Assembly: GCA_018701215.1 (NCBI GenBank)
Contig: JABIWH010000050.1
Coordinates: 1 to 64,000, forward strand
Source of the DNA: Rhodospirillaceae bacterium
GTDB taxonomy: Bacteria; Pseudomonadota; Alphaproteobacteria; GCA-2731375
DNA: 64,000 nt
Reading direction: 5' to 3'
Part shown: positions 1 through 8,162 of the stretch, one piece after another
How positions within the stretch are numbered: position 1 is the stretch's first letter
Layout: each line of letters opens with the position of its first letter
Made by a program: the position numbers and the translations under genes
Notes under the pieces: generated by a model
Told to the model about the DNA's origin: nothing
The model's database searches: none
The model's input: only the letters and a program-made list of their open reading frames with translations

Positions 1-182
1 GACAAGGGACGCTGCCCATTCGCCGCGCCCCTCATCCCGCTAGCCAGTAGGATGCATCAGACGACCAACGTTGATGATTCTAGGCGGGCGTCACCTTTGG
101 GTCGATGTCGCAATTTGTCGCACAGGCAACATAGGCAGGCGTTGTGTATTAGAAGTTCCTAACAGGCTGCTTATGATGCTGT

Positions 183-256
183 GGACGGCTCCCACCCGCC
201 GGCATCTAGGTGCCACAGTGTGGTTCTCAGCAACCACGAGGATACAGGAGCCGTCC
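183..256 (+). promoter_or_regulatory. Inverted repeat enclosing the transposase leader and Shine-Dalgarno
   Basis: GGACGGCTCC at 183-192 is exactly complementary to GGAGCCGTCC at 247-256. The second arm contains the GGAG ribosome-binding site (247-250) and ends one base before the ATG at 258. In a transcript entering from outside the element this would form a 10-bp stem that hides the ribosome-binding site, a known way for insertion sequences to avoid being translated from host promoters. A transcript starting inside the loop would escape it. The regulatory role is inferred. Confidence 0.45.
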
Positions 257-257
257 C

Positions 258-1289
258 ATGAATGAAGTTATCACAATCGGTGTTGATATCGCGAAGAGCG
301 TTTTCCAGGTCCATGCTGTTGATGCTGCCGGAGAGCCGGTGATCCGGCGCCAGTTGCGGCGGCGTCAGGTACTGCCGTTCTTCAAGAAACTGCCGCCCTG
401 TCTGATCGGTATTGAAGCCTGCGCCACCTCTCACTATTGGGCCCGTGAGATCGCCAAGTTCGGCCACGAGGTCCGCTTGATGCCGCCGCGCTACGTCAAG
501 CCGTACGTCAAACGCAACAAGAACGATGCGGCGGACGCGGAAGCGATCTGCGAAGCCGTGACACGGCCCAACATGCGTTTTGTGCCGATCAAGACCCCGG
601 AGCAGCAGTCGGTGCTGATGTTGCATCGAACCCGGCAGCTTTTTGTCCGCCAGCGCACATCGCTGATCAATGCGATCCGCGCTCACATGGCCGAGTTCGG
701 TATTGTCGCCGGTATCGGGCGTAATGGCGTCGAGGTTCTGCTGAAGCGTATTGCAGAGGGTAAGGATGATCGTTTGCCAGCCCCGGCGCTGGAATGTCTG
801 ATGGCGTTGGCCATGCAGCTTGATTTGGTGAAACGGCAAATCCTCGAGGCTGACCGACGCGTGCTGGCCTGGCACCGGAGTAGCGAGACCAGCAAACGGT
901 TGGAAGCGATCCCAGGCGTTGGACCTTTGATTGCCTCTGCCCTTGTCGCCTCGATCCCTGATCCGTCAGTGTTCCGCTCAGGCCGCGACTTGAGTGCCTG
1001 GATTGGTCTGGTGCCAAAACAACATTCCACGGGCGGCAAGGAACGCCTCGGCGGTATCTCGAAGGCAGGCAATCGATACCTGCGCACCTTGCTTGTCATC
1101 GGCGCCTTGTCGGTCATCAAGCGTGCCAAGCAGTTGGGATACACCCATCATCCCTGGCTGGTCAGTCTCCTGGGCCGGCGTTCTGTCAAGATTGCCGCCG
1201 TTGCCTTGGCCAACAAGATCGCCCGGATCGCCTGGGCCATGATGGCACGCAATGAGAAATTTGAACCGTCACGGCTGTCTCCAACATAG
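258..1289 (+). CDS. IS110/IS1111-family transposase (RNA-guided DEDD recombinase)
   Basis: A 343-residue transposase. The N-terminal RuvC-like (DEDD) domain shows D10 in GVDIAK, E53 in GIEAC, and D90/D93 in KNDAADAEA. A central helical part follows, then the C-terminal Tnp_20 domain with a helix-hairpin-helix-like IPGVGPLIASAL at about 218-229 and the QHSTGG...GGISKAGNRYLR block at 255-276, whose Ser257 is the probable nucleophile. In this family a bridge RNA pairs with both donor and target DNA. The start chosen is ATG 258, preceded by GGAG at 247-250. An in-frame ATG at 210 lies upstream of this site and would add 16 residues unlike the family. The Shine-Dalgarno bases lie inside a sequence that is the exact inverted complement of 183-192, so translation may be damped by an RNA hairpin. 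Confidence 0.93.
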   Translation: MNEVITIGVDIAKSVFQVHAVDAAGEPVIRRQLRRRQVLPFFKKLPPCLIGIEACATSHYWAREIAKFGHEVRLMPPRYVKPYVKRNKNDAADAEAICEAVTRPNMRFVPIKTPEQQSVLMLHRTRQLFVRQRTSLINAIRAHMAEFGIVAGIGRNGVEVLLKRIAEGKDDRLPAPALECLMALAMQLDLVKRQILEADRRVLAWHRSSETSKRLEAIPGVGPLIASALVASIPDPSVFRSGRDLSAWIGLVPKQHSTGGKERLGGISKAGNRYLRTLLVIGALSVIKRAKQLGYTHHPWLVSLLGRRSVKIAAVALANKIARIAWAMMARNEKFEPSRLSPT

Positions 1290-1555
1290 GACAGCAACGC
1301 GAACAAGCGGGGGAACCTCTCCGCTAACCAGGTTGGAAAGGGCAATGAACGAATAACGCACCCACGCCAGTCGGCCCACGGATCGGGACAACCCAAAAGT
1401 GCCACTGCGCCTCTTGAGCGCGTGCTTATGACCGGGACCCAATCTGCGGAGAGCATTATGGCCAGCGGCCATGGAACAAGGCCGCACAAATAGGCCGGAC
1501 ACATGGCAGCTCCGACCAGCAGGTGCATCAACGTTCATGACAACCCTTGACAGCA
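1290..1555 (+). ncRNA. Predicted bridge-RNA region of the IS1111-type element
   Basis: About 265 bp of non-coding DNA lie between the transposase stop codon and the right inverted repeat. In IS1111-group elements the bridge RNA, which carries the target-binding and donor-binding loops, is encoded in this right-end non-coding region. I see no competing gene here; open frames on either strand are short and have no recognisable product. The limits and fold of the RNA cannot be fixed by eye, so the whole interval is given. The call rests on family knowledge and layout, not on a recognised RNA motif. Confidence 0.5.
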
Positions 1556-1569
1556 GGGAGCCGTCCACA

Positions 1570-1848
1570 CATGGCACGAAGCGCTGGTAATGGCCTCAGA
1601 GCATCATTTTCGCATTGGCCCAAGAGCGAGCATCATATGGCCGGATCGTAGCTGTCTGCCACGCCATCTGATAATGTTGCACTAGGTCATTTTTCGAATG
1701 CTGTAAAATTTTCCAATTTGGCTGTTTGAGCTACCGACGTGACGCATGGTGAATGATTACTCTGGCGATGATCCGTCATAAGAGACCTTGCAGAATAGGC
1801 CGTCGTTAATTCAGTATCGAAGCGTCAGCACCCGGAGAGACATGCGCC
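1570..1848. other. Intergenic DNA between the IS element and the LLM gene
   Basis: About 280 bp with no convincing open frame, RNA gene or terminator. The only functional element I can support is the ribosome-binding sequence GGAGAG at 1834-1839 for the gene starting at 1849. A promoter for that gene must lie here, but I cannot point to clear -35/-10 boxes. Confidence 0.4.
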
Positions 1849-2931
1849 ATGCAAAATCCCGAAACCTCACTGCCGAAATTCGGATTGAACCGGTTCGACT
1901 ATTCCTCGCCGCAGGCCTTCGCCAAGGACGCTCGGCGCGCGGAAGAGCTTGGCTGGGACTGCGCCTATATCCCTTCCTCGCCTTTACTTGCGAAGGATCC
2001 CTACGTTAATCTGGCTTTTGCCGCCATCGAGACTGAGCGCATCGTCCTCGGCCCCTTGCTCGAAAATCCCGTGGTGCGCCATCCCGCCGTCTTGGCGTCT
2101 TCTATTGCCACCGTCGACGAACTGGCGCCGGGGCGCACTATACTTGCCTACGGCGCCGGCGACACTGCCGTTCGGTTATTGGGAAAGCGTCCGGCCCGCG
2201 TCGCCGAGCTCGAGGAGGCCGTGCGATTGACCCGGGCATTGCTCGTGGGCGACGGCATTGACGTCGGCGCCGCCAAGCCGGCTCTATTGCGTCATGCGCG
2301 CGCCGTGCCGGTGTGGATTGCCGCCGGCGGCCCAAGGACGCTGCAGATGGCGGGCAGGATTGCCGATGGCGTCTTCATACGCGTCGGCCGGCACAAGGCG
2401 AACCTTGGAATATCGATCGACGCCGTGCGCACCGGCGCCCTCGAAGCGGGACGAAATCCTGACGAGGTGAAAATCGGTTTGATATTCCACACCATCATGA
2501 CAGACGATCCAGAACGCGCGGCGCTCATGAGCCGATCCATGGCTGCAGGGTATTTCGAATATTCTCCGATGCTTTTCGATCAGGCTGGTTTCGTTTGGGA
2601 AGGGCCCGACGTTGAAGAGTTGAAAAAGCAGGTCTGGCCGGATTTTCATCATGCCGCCGACCTGGCGGCTTCGGGCCGGCTGGTTTCGTTCCTGTCCGAC
2701 GAGATCGCCGAGGCCTTCGCGCTGTTCGGAACGCCGGACATGATTGCGGCGCAATTGAACCAGGTGCTCGATCTTGGGCACGATATCGACGTCGTCGTGC
2801 CGCATCCGGTGCCCACACCGCCGCTAGCCGGACCTCGGCCAGATTATATCGAGCGTTTCGCCGGTGAGGTTATTCCAAAGCTGCGGGCGCTGCGCGAAGT
2901 GGAGGTCCCGCCGAAAGATCCAGCGACCTAG
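1849..2931 (+). CDS. Luciferase-like (LLM) flavin-dependent monooxygenase/reductase
   Basis: A 360-residue TIM-barrel enzyme of the bacterial-luciferase superfamily, which uses FMN or F420 in oxidation or reduction of a small organic substrate. Supporting segments are the N-terminal strand KFGLNRFDYSS, the R-I-V-L-G-P-L-L strand near residue 65-70, the VRHPAVLASSIATVDELAPGR block typical of the family (about 76-96), and the VPVWIAAGGPRTLQMAGRIAD motif around 150-170 that forms part of the flavin site. The start is set by GGAGAG nine bases upstream of ATG 1849. It is a monocistronic gene beside the insertion sequence, and its substrate cannot be deduced. It resembles the methylenetetrahydromethanopterin-reductase-like branch, but that name is only a family label. 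Two other LLM genes lie at 33.2 and 42.0 kb. Confidence 0.82.
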   Translation: MQNPETSLPKFGLNRFDYSSPQAFAKDARRAEELGWDCAYIPSSPLLAKDPYVNLAFAAIETERIVLGPLLENPVVRHPAVLASSIATVDELAPGRTILAYGAGDTAVRLLGKRPARVAELEEAVRLTRALLVGDGIDVGAAKPALLRHARAVPVWIAAGGPRTLQMAGRIADGVFIRVGRHKANLGISIDAVRTGALEAGRNPDEVKIGLIFHTIMTDDPERAALMSRSMAAGYFEYSPMLFDQAGFVWEGPDVEELKKQVWPDFHHAADLAASGRLVSFLSDEIAEAFALFGTPDMIAAQLNQVLDLGHDIDVVVPHPVPTPPLAGPRPDYIERFAGEVIPKLRALREVEVPPKDPAT

Positions 2932-3397
2932 CCTGGCATTTTATTTGTCCCGCCGGGGGATCGGTCCCGGCACTCTTCGCCGATTTGTGCTTTGCTCACC
3001 GGACCTGATAATTGTCGCTTGATTTTCTGCATCCGGCTCCTCCCTAGAGGGACCGTCGAGAATGGCGCAAATAGAGCAACCTGGACAATCAGCACCAAAG
3101 AAAACGGCGGCCCGAAGAGCCACCGCTTTCAACAACCTGTGGAGAGGTAATTAGGTCGCGTGATCCTTCCACCGCCGCGCCACGCCGAGGCCCTACAGGC
3201 CGAGGCCGAATAGGGTCAGGGCGGCGAGTTCAGGAAACGATGTTGCCTCGCCCGACCACGTCGATCTACTTTAGCTTCAAGTCGTTGCTACTGGACGGTC
3301 AAACCGGACAAATTATCCCACGCGAGGCGGACCACTCAAATCAGCCTGGTCAACCAAATTGCATCTGCGACCGGCACCAGAAAGGGAAGAGGAGAAT
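2932..3397. other. Long intergenic region carrying a decayed gene tail
   Basis: About 465 bp with no intact gene. The only interpretable content is the relic of a PEP-CTERM tail on the minus strand at 3151-3240, described separately, and the strong ribosome-binding site GAAGAGGAG (3387-3394 region) for the dehydrogenase starting at 3398. Other short frames look random. Confidence 0.45.
3151..3240 (-). pseudogene. Relic of a PEP-CTERM-type C-terminal sorting signal
   Basis: Read on the minus strand, this stretch encodes FPELAALTLFGLGL, an in-frame TAG stop (3193-3195), then GLGVARRWKDHAT and a TAA stop at 3151-3153. Pro-Glu near the start, a hydrophobic Gly/Leu-rich helix and a basic RRWK tail are the three parts of a PEP-CTERM signal, which targets a secreted protein to exosortase. 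An upstream stop (TAA) comes soon before the motif and no body of a secreted protein is readable, so this is a decayed 3' fragment. PEP has become PEL and the helix is broken by the stop. No exosortase gene is in the window. Confidence 0.4.
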
Positions 3398-4372
3398 ATG
3401 GGTTTCAAGCTACTGTTGCTGAGCGATCCCGCAATCCCCGAGAGTCTGACGGCTGCCGCCGAATGGCCGAGCCGCTTGGCGACCGAGATGCCGGACATCA
3501 AACTCTTCATTGCTACGTCACCGGCTGAGGCTGAGGATAGCATTGCCGACGTCGAAGCAGCCTTCGGCTATCTGCCGCCAGCGCTTTTCGCGAAGGCAAC
3601 CAACTTGCGTTGGCTCGCCTCGCCCCGCGCCGGGCCCGATCCAAGCTTTTATCACCAGGCCATGGTCGACAGCGATGTCCAGGTCACCAACGTGCGCGGG
3701 ATCTATAATGATCATATCTCGGCCCAGGTGATGGCCTATCTGCTGGCATTCGCAAAGGGTTTACCAAGCTATTGGGCGCAACAGCGTGAAAAGCTATGGC
3801 AGGGCGGTGTTCCAACTGTCTACCTGCCGGAGATGACATTGCTGATAGTTGGCGTCGGCGGCATCGGCGCGGAGACGGCCCGACTTGCGGCGAGCTTCGG
3901 TATCAACGTGATCGGCGTCGATGCACGGCGGGACACGCCGCCACCGGGGCTCTCTGAGTTGCATGACCCGGACGCCCTTACCACGCTGCTCCCTCATGCC
4001 GATGCCGTCGTGTTGACGGTCCCGGAGACGCCGGCAACGCAAGGGTTTTTCGACGCCGCGAAATTCGCCCTGATGAAGCCGAGCGCCTTCTTCATTAATA
4101 TTGGCCGTGGTGCCACAGTGCGCTTGGATGATCTCGACCAGGCGCTTAGGGGTGGCGTCATTGCCGCTGCTGCGTTGGATGTCTTCGAAACCGAGCCGCT
4201 CCCTCGCGGCCATCCTCTTTGGGAGGCGCCGGGTATGCTGATTACGCCTCATGTCGCGGCGGCGGGCCCCTATATCGACGAGCGGCGTTGGCAGGTTTTC
4301 GTCGACAATTGTCGCCGCTTCGACGACGGTCGACCACTCGCCAATTTGGTCGACAAGGCCAACTGGTTCTAA
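3398..4372 (+). CDS. D-isomer-specific 2-hydroxyacid dehydrogenase
   Basis: A 324-residue NAD(P)-dependent dehydrogenase of the D-2-hydroxyacid family, interconverting 2-oxoacids and 2-hydroxyacids (glyoxylate/hydroxypyruvate-type substrates are likely). The nucleotide-binding domain begins at LLIVGVGGIGAETARLAASF (GxGxxG) near residue 150. It continues with the FINIGRGATV segment, the ALDVFETEPLP block carrying the catalytic Glu region, and TPHVAA carrying the catalytic His. Substrate-domain strands flank it on both sides, and length is normal for the family. The start is ATG 3398, because a near-perfect GAAGAGGAG lies just upstream; an in-frame ATG at 3359 has no such site. It stands alone, with its 3' end facing the convergent dipeptidase gene. 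Confidence 0.86.
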   Translation: MGFKLLLLSDPAIPESLTAAAEWPSRLATEMPDIKLFIATSPAEAEDSIADVEAAFGYLPPALFAKATNLRWLASPRAGPDPSFYHQAMVDSDVQVTNVRGIYNDHISAQVMAYLLAFAKGLPSYWAQQREKLWQGGVPTVYLPEMTLLIVGVGGIGAETARLAASFGINVIGVDARRDTPPPGLSELHDPDALTTLLPHADAVVLTVPETPATQGFFDAAKFALMKPSAFFINIGRGATVRLDDLDQALRGGVIAAAALDVFETEPLPRGHPLWEAPGMLITPHVAAAGPYIDERRWQVFVDNCRRFDDGRPLANLVDKANWF

Positions 4373-4565
4373 TCCATTGGTCTGGAGTTCGTTACCAAGC
4401 CGTCTGCCGCCGGACGAGCGCGGACTTTGAAAAGAGCATTTGAGCAAACGGCTCAGATGAAACCTTGTCCGAGCCCGGCATTGGTGCGGCCACGCTCGAT
4501 TTCCGACGCGGTGATGATGGTCGACGGCCGGCACAGCTCGGTGGTGCAGGTGTGATCGCACCAGG

Positions 4566-5561
4566 CTAGCCACCCCAGACCTCTTCCAGGAAGGCGAGCC
4601 AGTTCTCGCCGAGGATCTTGCCGATACGTGTCTCGCCCCAGCCACGTTTCATCATCGCTGCGGTCAGGTTGGGGTACTCGGCCGGGCCGTCGAAGCCGAT
4701 CGGGTTGTCTGGCCGTTTCGCCATGGGTTTCGACAGTTGCCGGCCGATCCCCTTGTCGGACCGGAGATAGTCGAAGAAAGCGACGTCCTGGCCTTGGGTG
4801 AAATCGGTGCCGATGCCGACCTGATCCTCACCGACCAGGTCGATCATATGCTCGAACCCGTCGAGCACGTCCTCCACCGTCGAACCGTCGCCCTTCGGCA
4901 TGAACGGTGTGTAGGCGACGACGCCGACGAAGCCGCCCTTGTCGGCCAGCGTTTGCAGCATCTCGTCTGACTTGTTGCGCGGATGGTCCAGCAGGGCGTT
5001 CGGGAAGCAGTGGGTGTAAGCAACTGGCTTTTCCGAATGGGCGATTGCGTCGCGGCTCGTCGTGTCGCCGACATGCGACAAATCCACCAGGATGCCCAGT
5101 TCGTTCATCAGATCGACCATATCTCGACCGTAGTCCGACAACCCGCTGTCGCGGCTCTCCCAGCAGCCGGAGCCGACCAGGTTCTGCGTGTTGTAAGTCA
5201 GTTGGATCACTCGGACCCCGAGGTCGCGGAACAGCCGAAGATGGTCGAGGTTCTGTTCGATGGCGTAGGTGTTCTGCCAGCCCAGCACAATGCCGACCTT
5301 GTTCTCCGCCTTCGCCCTGCGGATGTCGGCGGCACTATGCACCGGGGTCAGGATATCGGCGTTCTCAGCCAGATCTTTCTTCCACAGCGCGATATTGGCC
5401 ATCGTATCGTTGAAGCCTTCCCAGACCGAGCAGGTGCAGTTGACGGCGGTCAGCCCGCCCCGATGCATCTGCTCGAACACGTCGCGCGACCACTTCGAGA
5501 TTACCAAACCGTCAATGACGATGCTGTCTTGGTGGAGGGTGTCTGCCGGAGTCTGGGCCAT
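4566..5561 (-). CDS. M19 (renal dipeptidase)-like protein with altered metal site
   Basis: A 331-residue protein of the membrane-dipeptidase (M19) amidohydrolase fold. Recognisable segments are LFRDLGVRVIQLTYNTQN, MNELGILVDLSHVGDTTS with the conserved His, KPVAYTHCFPNAL with a second His, and QVGIGTDFTQG, which matches the GSDFDG block. The canonical first metal motif (His-x-Asp near residue 20) is replaced: the sequence reads IVIDGLVISKW. The family's bridging Glu before the second helix also appears to be missing (LGWQNTYAIEQ). The fold is therefore secure, but classical binuclear-zinc dipeptidase activity is doubtful. No signal peptide is seen, so it is probably cytoplasmic. The ATG at 5561 has only a weak, distant AAGGA upstream. 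Confidence 0.75.
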   Translation of the reverse strand: MAQTPADTLHQDSIVIDGLVISKWSRDVFEQMHRGGLTAVNCTCSVWEGFNDTMANIALWKKDLAENADILTPVHSAADIRRAKAENKVGIVLGWQNTYAIEQNLDHLRLFRDLGVRVIQLTYNTQNLVGSGCWESRDSGLSDYGRDMVDLMNELGILVDLSHVGDTTSRDAIAHSEKPVAYTHCFPNALLDHPRNKSDEMLQTLADKGGFVGVVAYTPFMPKGDGSTVEDVLDGFEHMIDLVGEDQVGIGTDFTQGQDVAFFDYLRSDKGIGRQLSKPMAKRPDNPIGFDGPAEYPNLTAAMMKRGWGETRIGKILGENWLAFLEEVWGG

Positions 5562-6089
5562 GGCTGAGATGTCCTTCGTGTCGGTATAACGGTGATGCTG
5601 AGACTAACCTCACAGGCGGCGGGAAGGAAACGGCACACAGCGACTTCCGGGTATGCCCCATACAGTCGGTAACCGCTCTTGACTGTGATTTCCGCCGTTA
5701 TCCCAGTATCGAGCCAGGTCCTAAAAATTGGGGACAGTCGAGAACGCAGGATGGATGCATTGCGCAGGTACGCCCTGATTAGAGGCATGCAACCGACCGT
5801 CGCCAATCCTGTCTACACCCAGCCTCCTGAGAGACATTCTTCTCCAGCCAGCCCCTCTTAGACGGGTCAAATAGCCGTTGGACGATGGATGATCCGCCGT
5901 AGGGCCCCCCTCTCTGTAAGCTGATGCTCCTGGTCCCTGCGCCGCAATATCCATGTTGCTGGGCCAGGAACGGCTTCCGGGGTGGCCATCACCGACTAAT
6001 TATCAGGTCCCAGTGTGGGACCCAATGTGGGACTGTTCGTTCATTTGTATAAAATATCGCAATTATATCAATAATTTATAGCAAAAAAG
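5562..6089. other. Gene-poor region on the 3' side of tRNA-Ser
   Basis: About 530 bp without a recognisable gene. At 6008-6032 there is a 12-bp tandem near-duplication (AGTGTGGGACCC followed by AATGTGGGAC), and the last 60 bp before the tRNA are strongly AT-rich compared with the surroundings. Because integrases usually recombine at the 3' ends of tRNA genes, this is where an island boundary or integrase relic would be expected, but I cannot read an integrase here. Confidence 0.35.
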
Positions 6090-6179
6090 TGGCGGATGGG
6101 GTGGGATTCGAACCCACGAAGGGCTCTCACCCTTGCCGGTTTTCAAGACCGGTCGATTCAACCACTCTCGCACCCATCC
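6090..6179 (-). tRNA. tRNA-Ser (anticodon TGA)
   Basis: The minus strand begins GGATGGG and ends CCCATCC-G-CCA, giving a 7-bp acceptor stem with encoded CCA (TGG at 6090-6092 on the plus strand). The anticodon arm is ACCGG-TCTTGAAAA-CCGGC-like with anticodon TGA, a long class II variable arm follows, and the T loop reads GGTTCGAATCC. The 90-nt length and the extended variable arm are typical of tRNA-Ser. It decodes UCN codons, mainly UCA. It sits between the accessory-looking left segment and the mcd gene. Confidence 0.96.
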
Positions 6180-6257
6180 TCTGCCTAACCCGCACGCGTT
6201 TAGCAAATCAATCGCGTTCTGGAAAGCGCAATCGGCCTAACTATATAGGGCTCTTTG

Positions 6258-7961
6258 TTAATTATGGCTTTCCAACAGGCGCCGGGCGATGACCTGGGCC
6301 TGGATTTCGCCCGCGCCCTCGAAAATATTCAAAATTCGGGCATCGCACAATACACGGGAGATCGGGAATTCCAGCGAGAAACCATTGCCGCCGTGGATTT
6401 GCACCGCATTGTCGGCCGACGACCAGGCCACCCGCGCCGCCAGCAGCTTCGCCATGCCCGCCTCCAGGTCACAGCGCCGGCCCTGATCCTTTTGCCGGGC
6501 GGCATAATAGGTCAACTGCCGCGACAGCATGATCTCCACCGCCATCCAGGCCAATTTGCCCGCGACGCGGGGGAAGCGCACGATGGCGCCGCCAAACTGC
6601 TGCCGCTCGATGCCATAGTTCAGGCCCAGCTCGAACGCGTTCTGGGCCACGCCCACGGCCCTGGCCGCGGTCTGAATACGAGCGGATTCGAACGTCGCCA
6701 TCAGTTGCTTGAAGCCATTGCCCTCTTCACCGCCCAGCAGGTTGTCCGCGCCGACCTCGAAACCATCGAAGGCGATCTCGTACTCCTTCATGCCGCGATA
6801 GCCCAGCACCTCGATCTCGCTGCCCGACATGCCCTCGCCTGGGAACGGATCATCCACCGTGCCGCGGGGTTTCTCGGCGAGGAACATGGAAAGGCCGCGA
6901 TAACCGCGCTGGTCGGGATTGCTGCGCGCCAGCAAGGTCATCATGTCGGCGCGGGCGGCATGCGTAATCCAGGTCTTGTTGCCCTGGACTTTGTAAACAT
7001 CGCCATCCCGGATGGCGCGGGTACCGACGCTGCCCAAGTCCGAGCCCACATTGGGTTCGGTGAAGACGGCGGTCGGCAGGATCTCGCCCGAGGCGATCTT
7101 GGGCAGCCAATGCTGACGCTGTTCCTCGGTACCGCCATGCAGGATCAGTTCGGCGGCAATCTCGGAACGGGTACCGAGCGAGCCGACGCCGATATAGCCC
7201 CGGCAGAGTTCTTCCGAAACCACGCACATGGCTGTCTTGCCCATGCCGTGGCCGCCATATTGTTCCGGAATGGTCAGGCCGAAAACGCCCATCTCGCTCA
7301 TCCCATCGACCACGTCCATGGGGATCAGCTCGTCGCGCATATGCCAGCCATGGGCATCGGGGGTGACATTCTCCTCGGTGAAGCGGCGGAATTGCTGGCG
7401 CACCATTGATAGCGTCTCGTCGAGGCCCAGCTCGCCAAACTCGGCGCCGCTGGCCGCCTCGACCAAAAGCAGGGCGAGCTGGTCCCGCCCGGCCTGGGTA
7501 TTGCCCCGGGCGATCAGACGTTCGACCGCTTCACAGCGAAAGGCGGCCATATCGGCCGCCTCAAGGCCCAGGTCGATCGGCCGCACCACTTCGATCTGGC
7601 TCATGGCGATGCCGTTGGCCATTTCCGTCAAATAGCCGCCGAAACCCAGTTGCAGCAACAATTTCTCCATGGCGCCGAACTTGCCGTCGCCTGACAATTG
7701 TTCGGCCCAGGCCAAGCTCTGCCGCAGGGCTTCATTGTAGGTGGCCAGCCAGGCCAGACCGTGCACGGCGAATTGCTGCCCCTCAATCAGCCCGGCATCT
7801 ATCCCTGGCGCACCATCTTTCGAGACCATGGCGCGCACGCATTGGCGGGCCCGCGTCAACAGATCGTCCGCCGCCCCCAGGGCCGCGCCGCAAAGCGGTA
7901 ACAATTCCTCGACAGCGATGACGTCATCCCGGGCGTGGGCAGCTTGCATGATTGTCCTCAT
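6258..7961 (-). CDS. mcd: (2S)-methylsuccinyl-CoA dehydrogenase
   Basis: A 567-residue flavin-dependent acyl-CoA dehydrogenase with an N-terminal extension of about 165 residues before the usual three-domain core. That layout, and the core segments MRDELIPMDVVDGMSEMGVF, VFTEPNVGSDLGSVGTRA and RGYIGVGSLGTRSEIAAELI, match the methylsuccinyl-CoA dehydrogenases of the ethylmalonyl-CoA pathway, which oxidise (2S)-methylsuccinyl-CoA to mesaconyl-CoA. The core ends with the family IHGGNGFSLEFPISRVL block and the INIFEGAGEIQAQVIARRLL-type tail. The pathway lets cells grow on acetyl-CoA without a glyoxylate shunt; its other genes are outside this window. Translation may start at ATG 7961 or at ATG 7949, which has a better spaced GAGGA. 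A generic long acyl-CoA dehydrogenase is the alternative. Confidence 0.78.
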   Translation of the reverse strand: MRTIMQAAHARDDVIAVEELLPLCGAALGAADDLLTRARQCVRAMVSKDGAPGIDAGLIEGQQFAVHGLAWLATYNEALRQSLAWAEQLSGDGKFGAMEKLLLQLGFGGYLTEMANGIAMSQIEVVRPIDLGLEAADMAAFRCEAVERLIARGNTQAGRDQLALLLVEAASGAEFGELGLDETLSMVRQQFRRFTEENVTPDAHGWHMRDELIPMDVVDGMSEMGVFGLTIPEQYGGHGMGKTAMCVVSEELCRGYIGVGSLGTRSEIAAELILHGGTEEQRQHWLPKIASGEILPTAVFTEPNVGSDLGSVGTRAIRDGDVYKVQGNKTWITHAARADMMTLLARSNPDQRGYRGLSMFLAEKPRGTVDDPFPGEGMSGSEIEVLGYRGMKEYEIAFDGFEVGADNLLGGEEGNGFKQLMATFESARIQTAARAVGVAQNAFELGLNYGIERQQFGGAIVRFPRVAGKLAWMAVEIMLSRQLTYYAARQKDQGRRCDLEAGMAKLLAARVAWSSADNAVQIHGGNGFSLEFPISRVLCDARILNIFEGAGEIQAQVIARRLLESHN

Positions 7962-8162
7962 CTATTCCTGATCAGACGGCCCCGGCGGCGGCCGTTAAAG
8001 CGGCCAAACGGTGACCTTGGTCACTCGTCAAATTCACCAATGAGGCCATCTGCTAATGGCACACAACGATTAAGCCTCGTGATTAACGGCTCAGGGGCCC
8101 GATGTCGAGTACCCCTCCCCGCCGGCATCGGTGGGCCAAATTTTGACCCGCCTCTGTACCTG

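Larger units (their letters stand above)
180..1569 (+). mobile_element. IS110-family (IS1111-type) insertion sequence
   Basis: The element is bounded by a perfect 14-bp inverted repeat, TGTGGACGGCTCCC at 180-193 and GGGAGCCGTCCACA at 1556-1569. It encloses one DEDD transposase gene, with only 64 bp between the left repeat and the start codon but about 265 bp of non-coding DNA after the stop codon. Subterminal inverted repeats and a long right non-coding end are known marks of the IS1111 branch of the IS110 family; classical IS110 members lack such repeats and carry the long non-coding part on the left. True ends probably lie a few bases outside the repeats, because in this group the repeats are subterminal. 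No target duplication is visible, as expected for this family. The transposase frame is intact, so the copy may be active. Confidence 0.85.

Noticed and set aside
4469..4568. Minus-strand frame reading CDHTCTTELCRPSTIITASE... beyond the dipeptidase stop
   Set aside because: Protein-like in composition and ends in a stop, but it has no start codon or body; too short to separate from chance.
6089..6292. Plus-strand open frame beginning MADGVGFEPTKGSHPCRFSR
   Set aside because: It is the antisense translation of the tRNA-Ser gene, a well-known false protein (VGFEPT-type) that arises wherever this tRNA is translated.
6255..7409. 384-codon plus-strand open frame
   Set aside because: It lies antisense to mcd, has no ribosome-binding site and no recognisable domain; high GC keeps antisense frames open.
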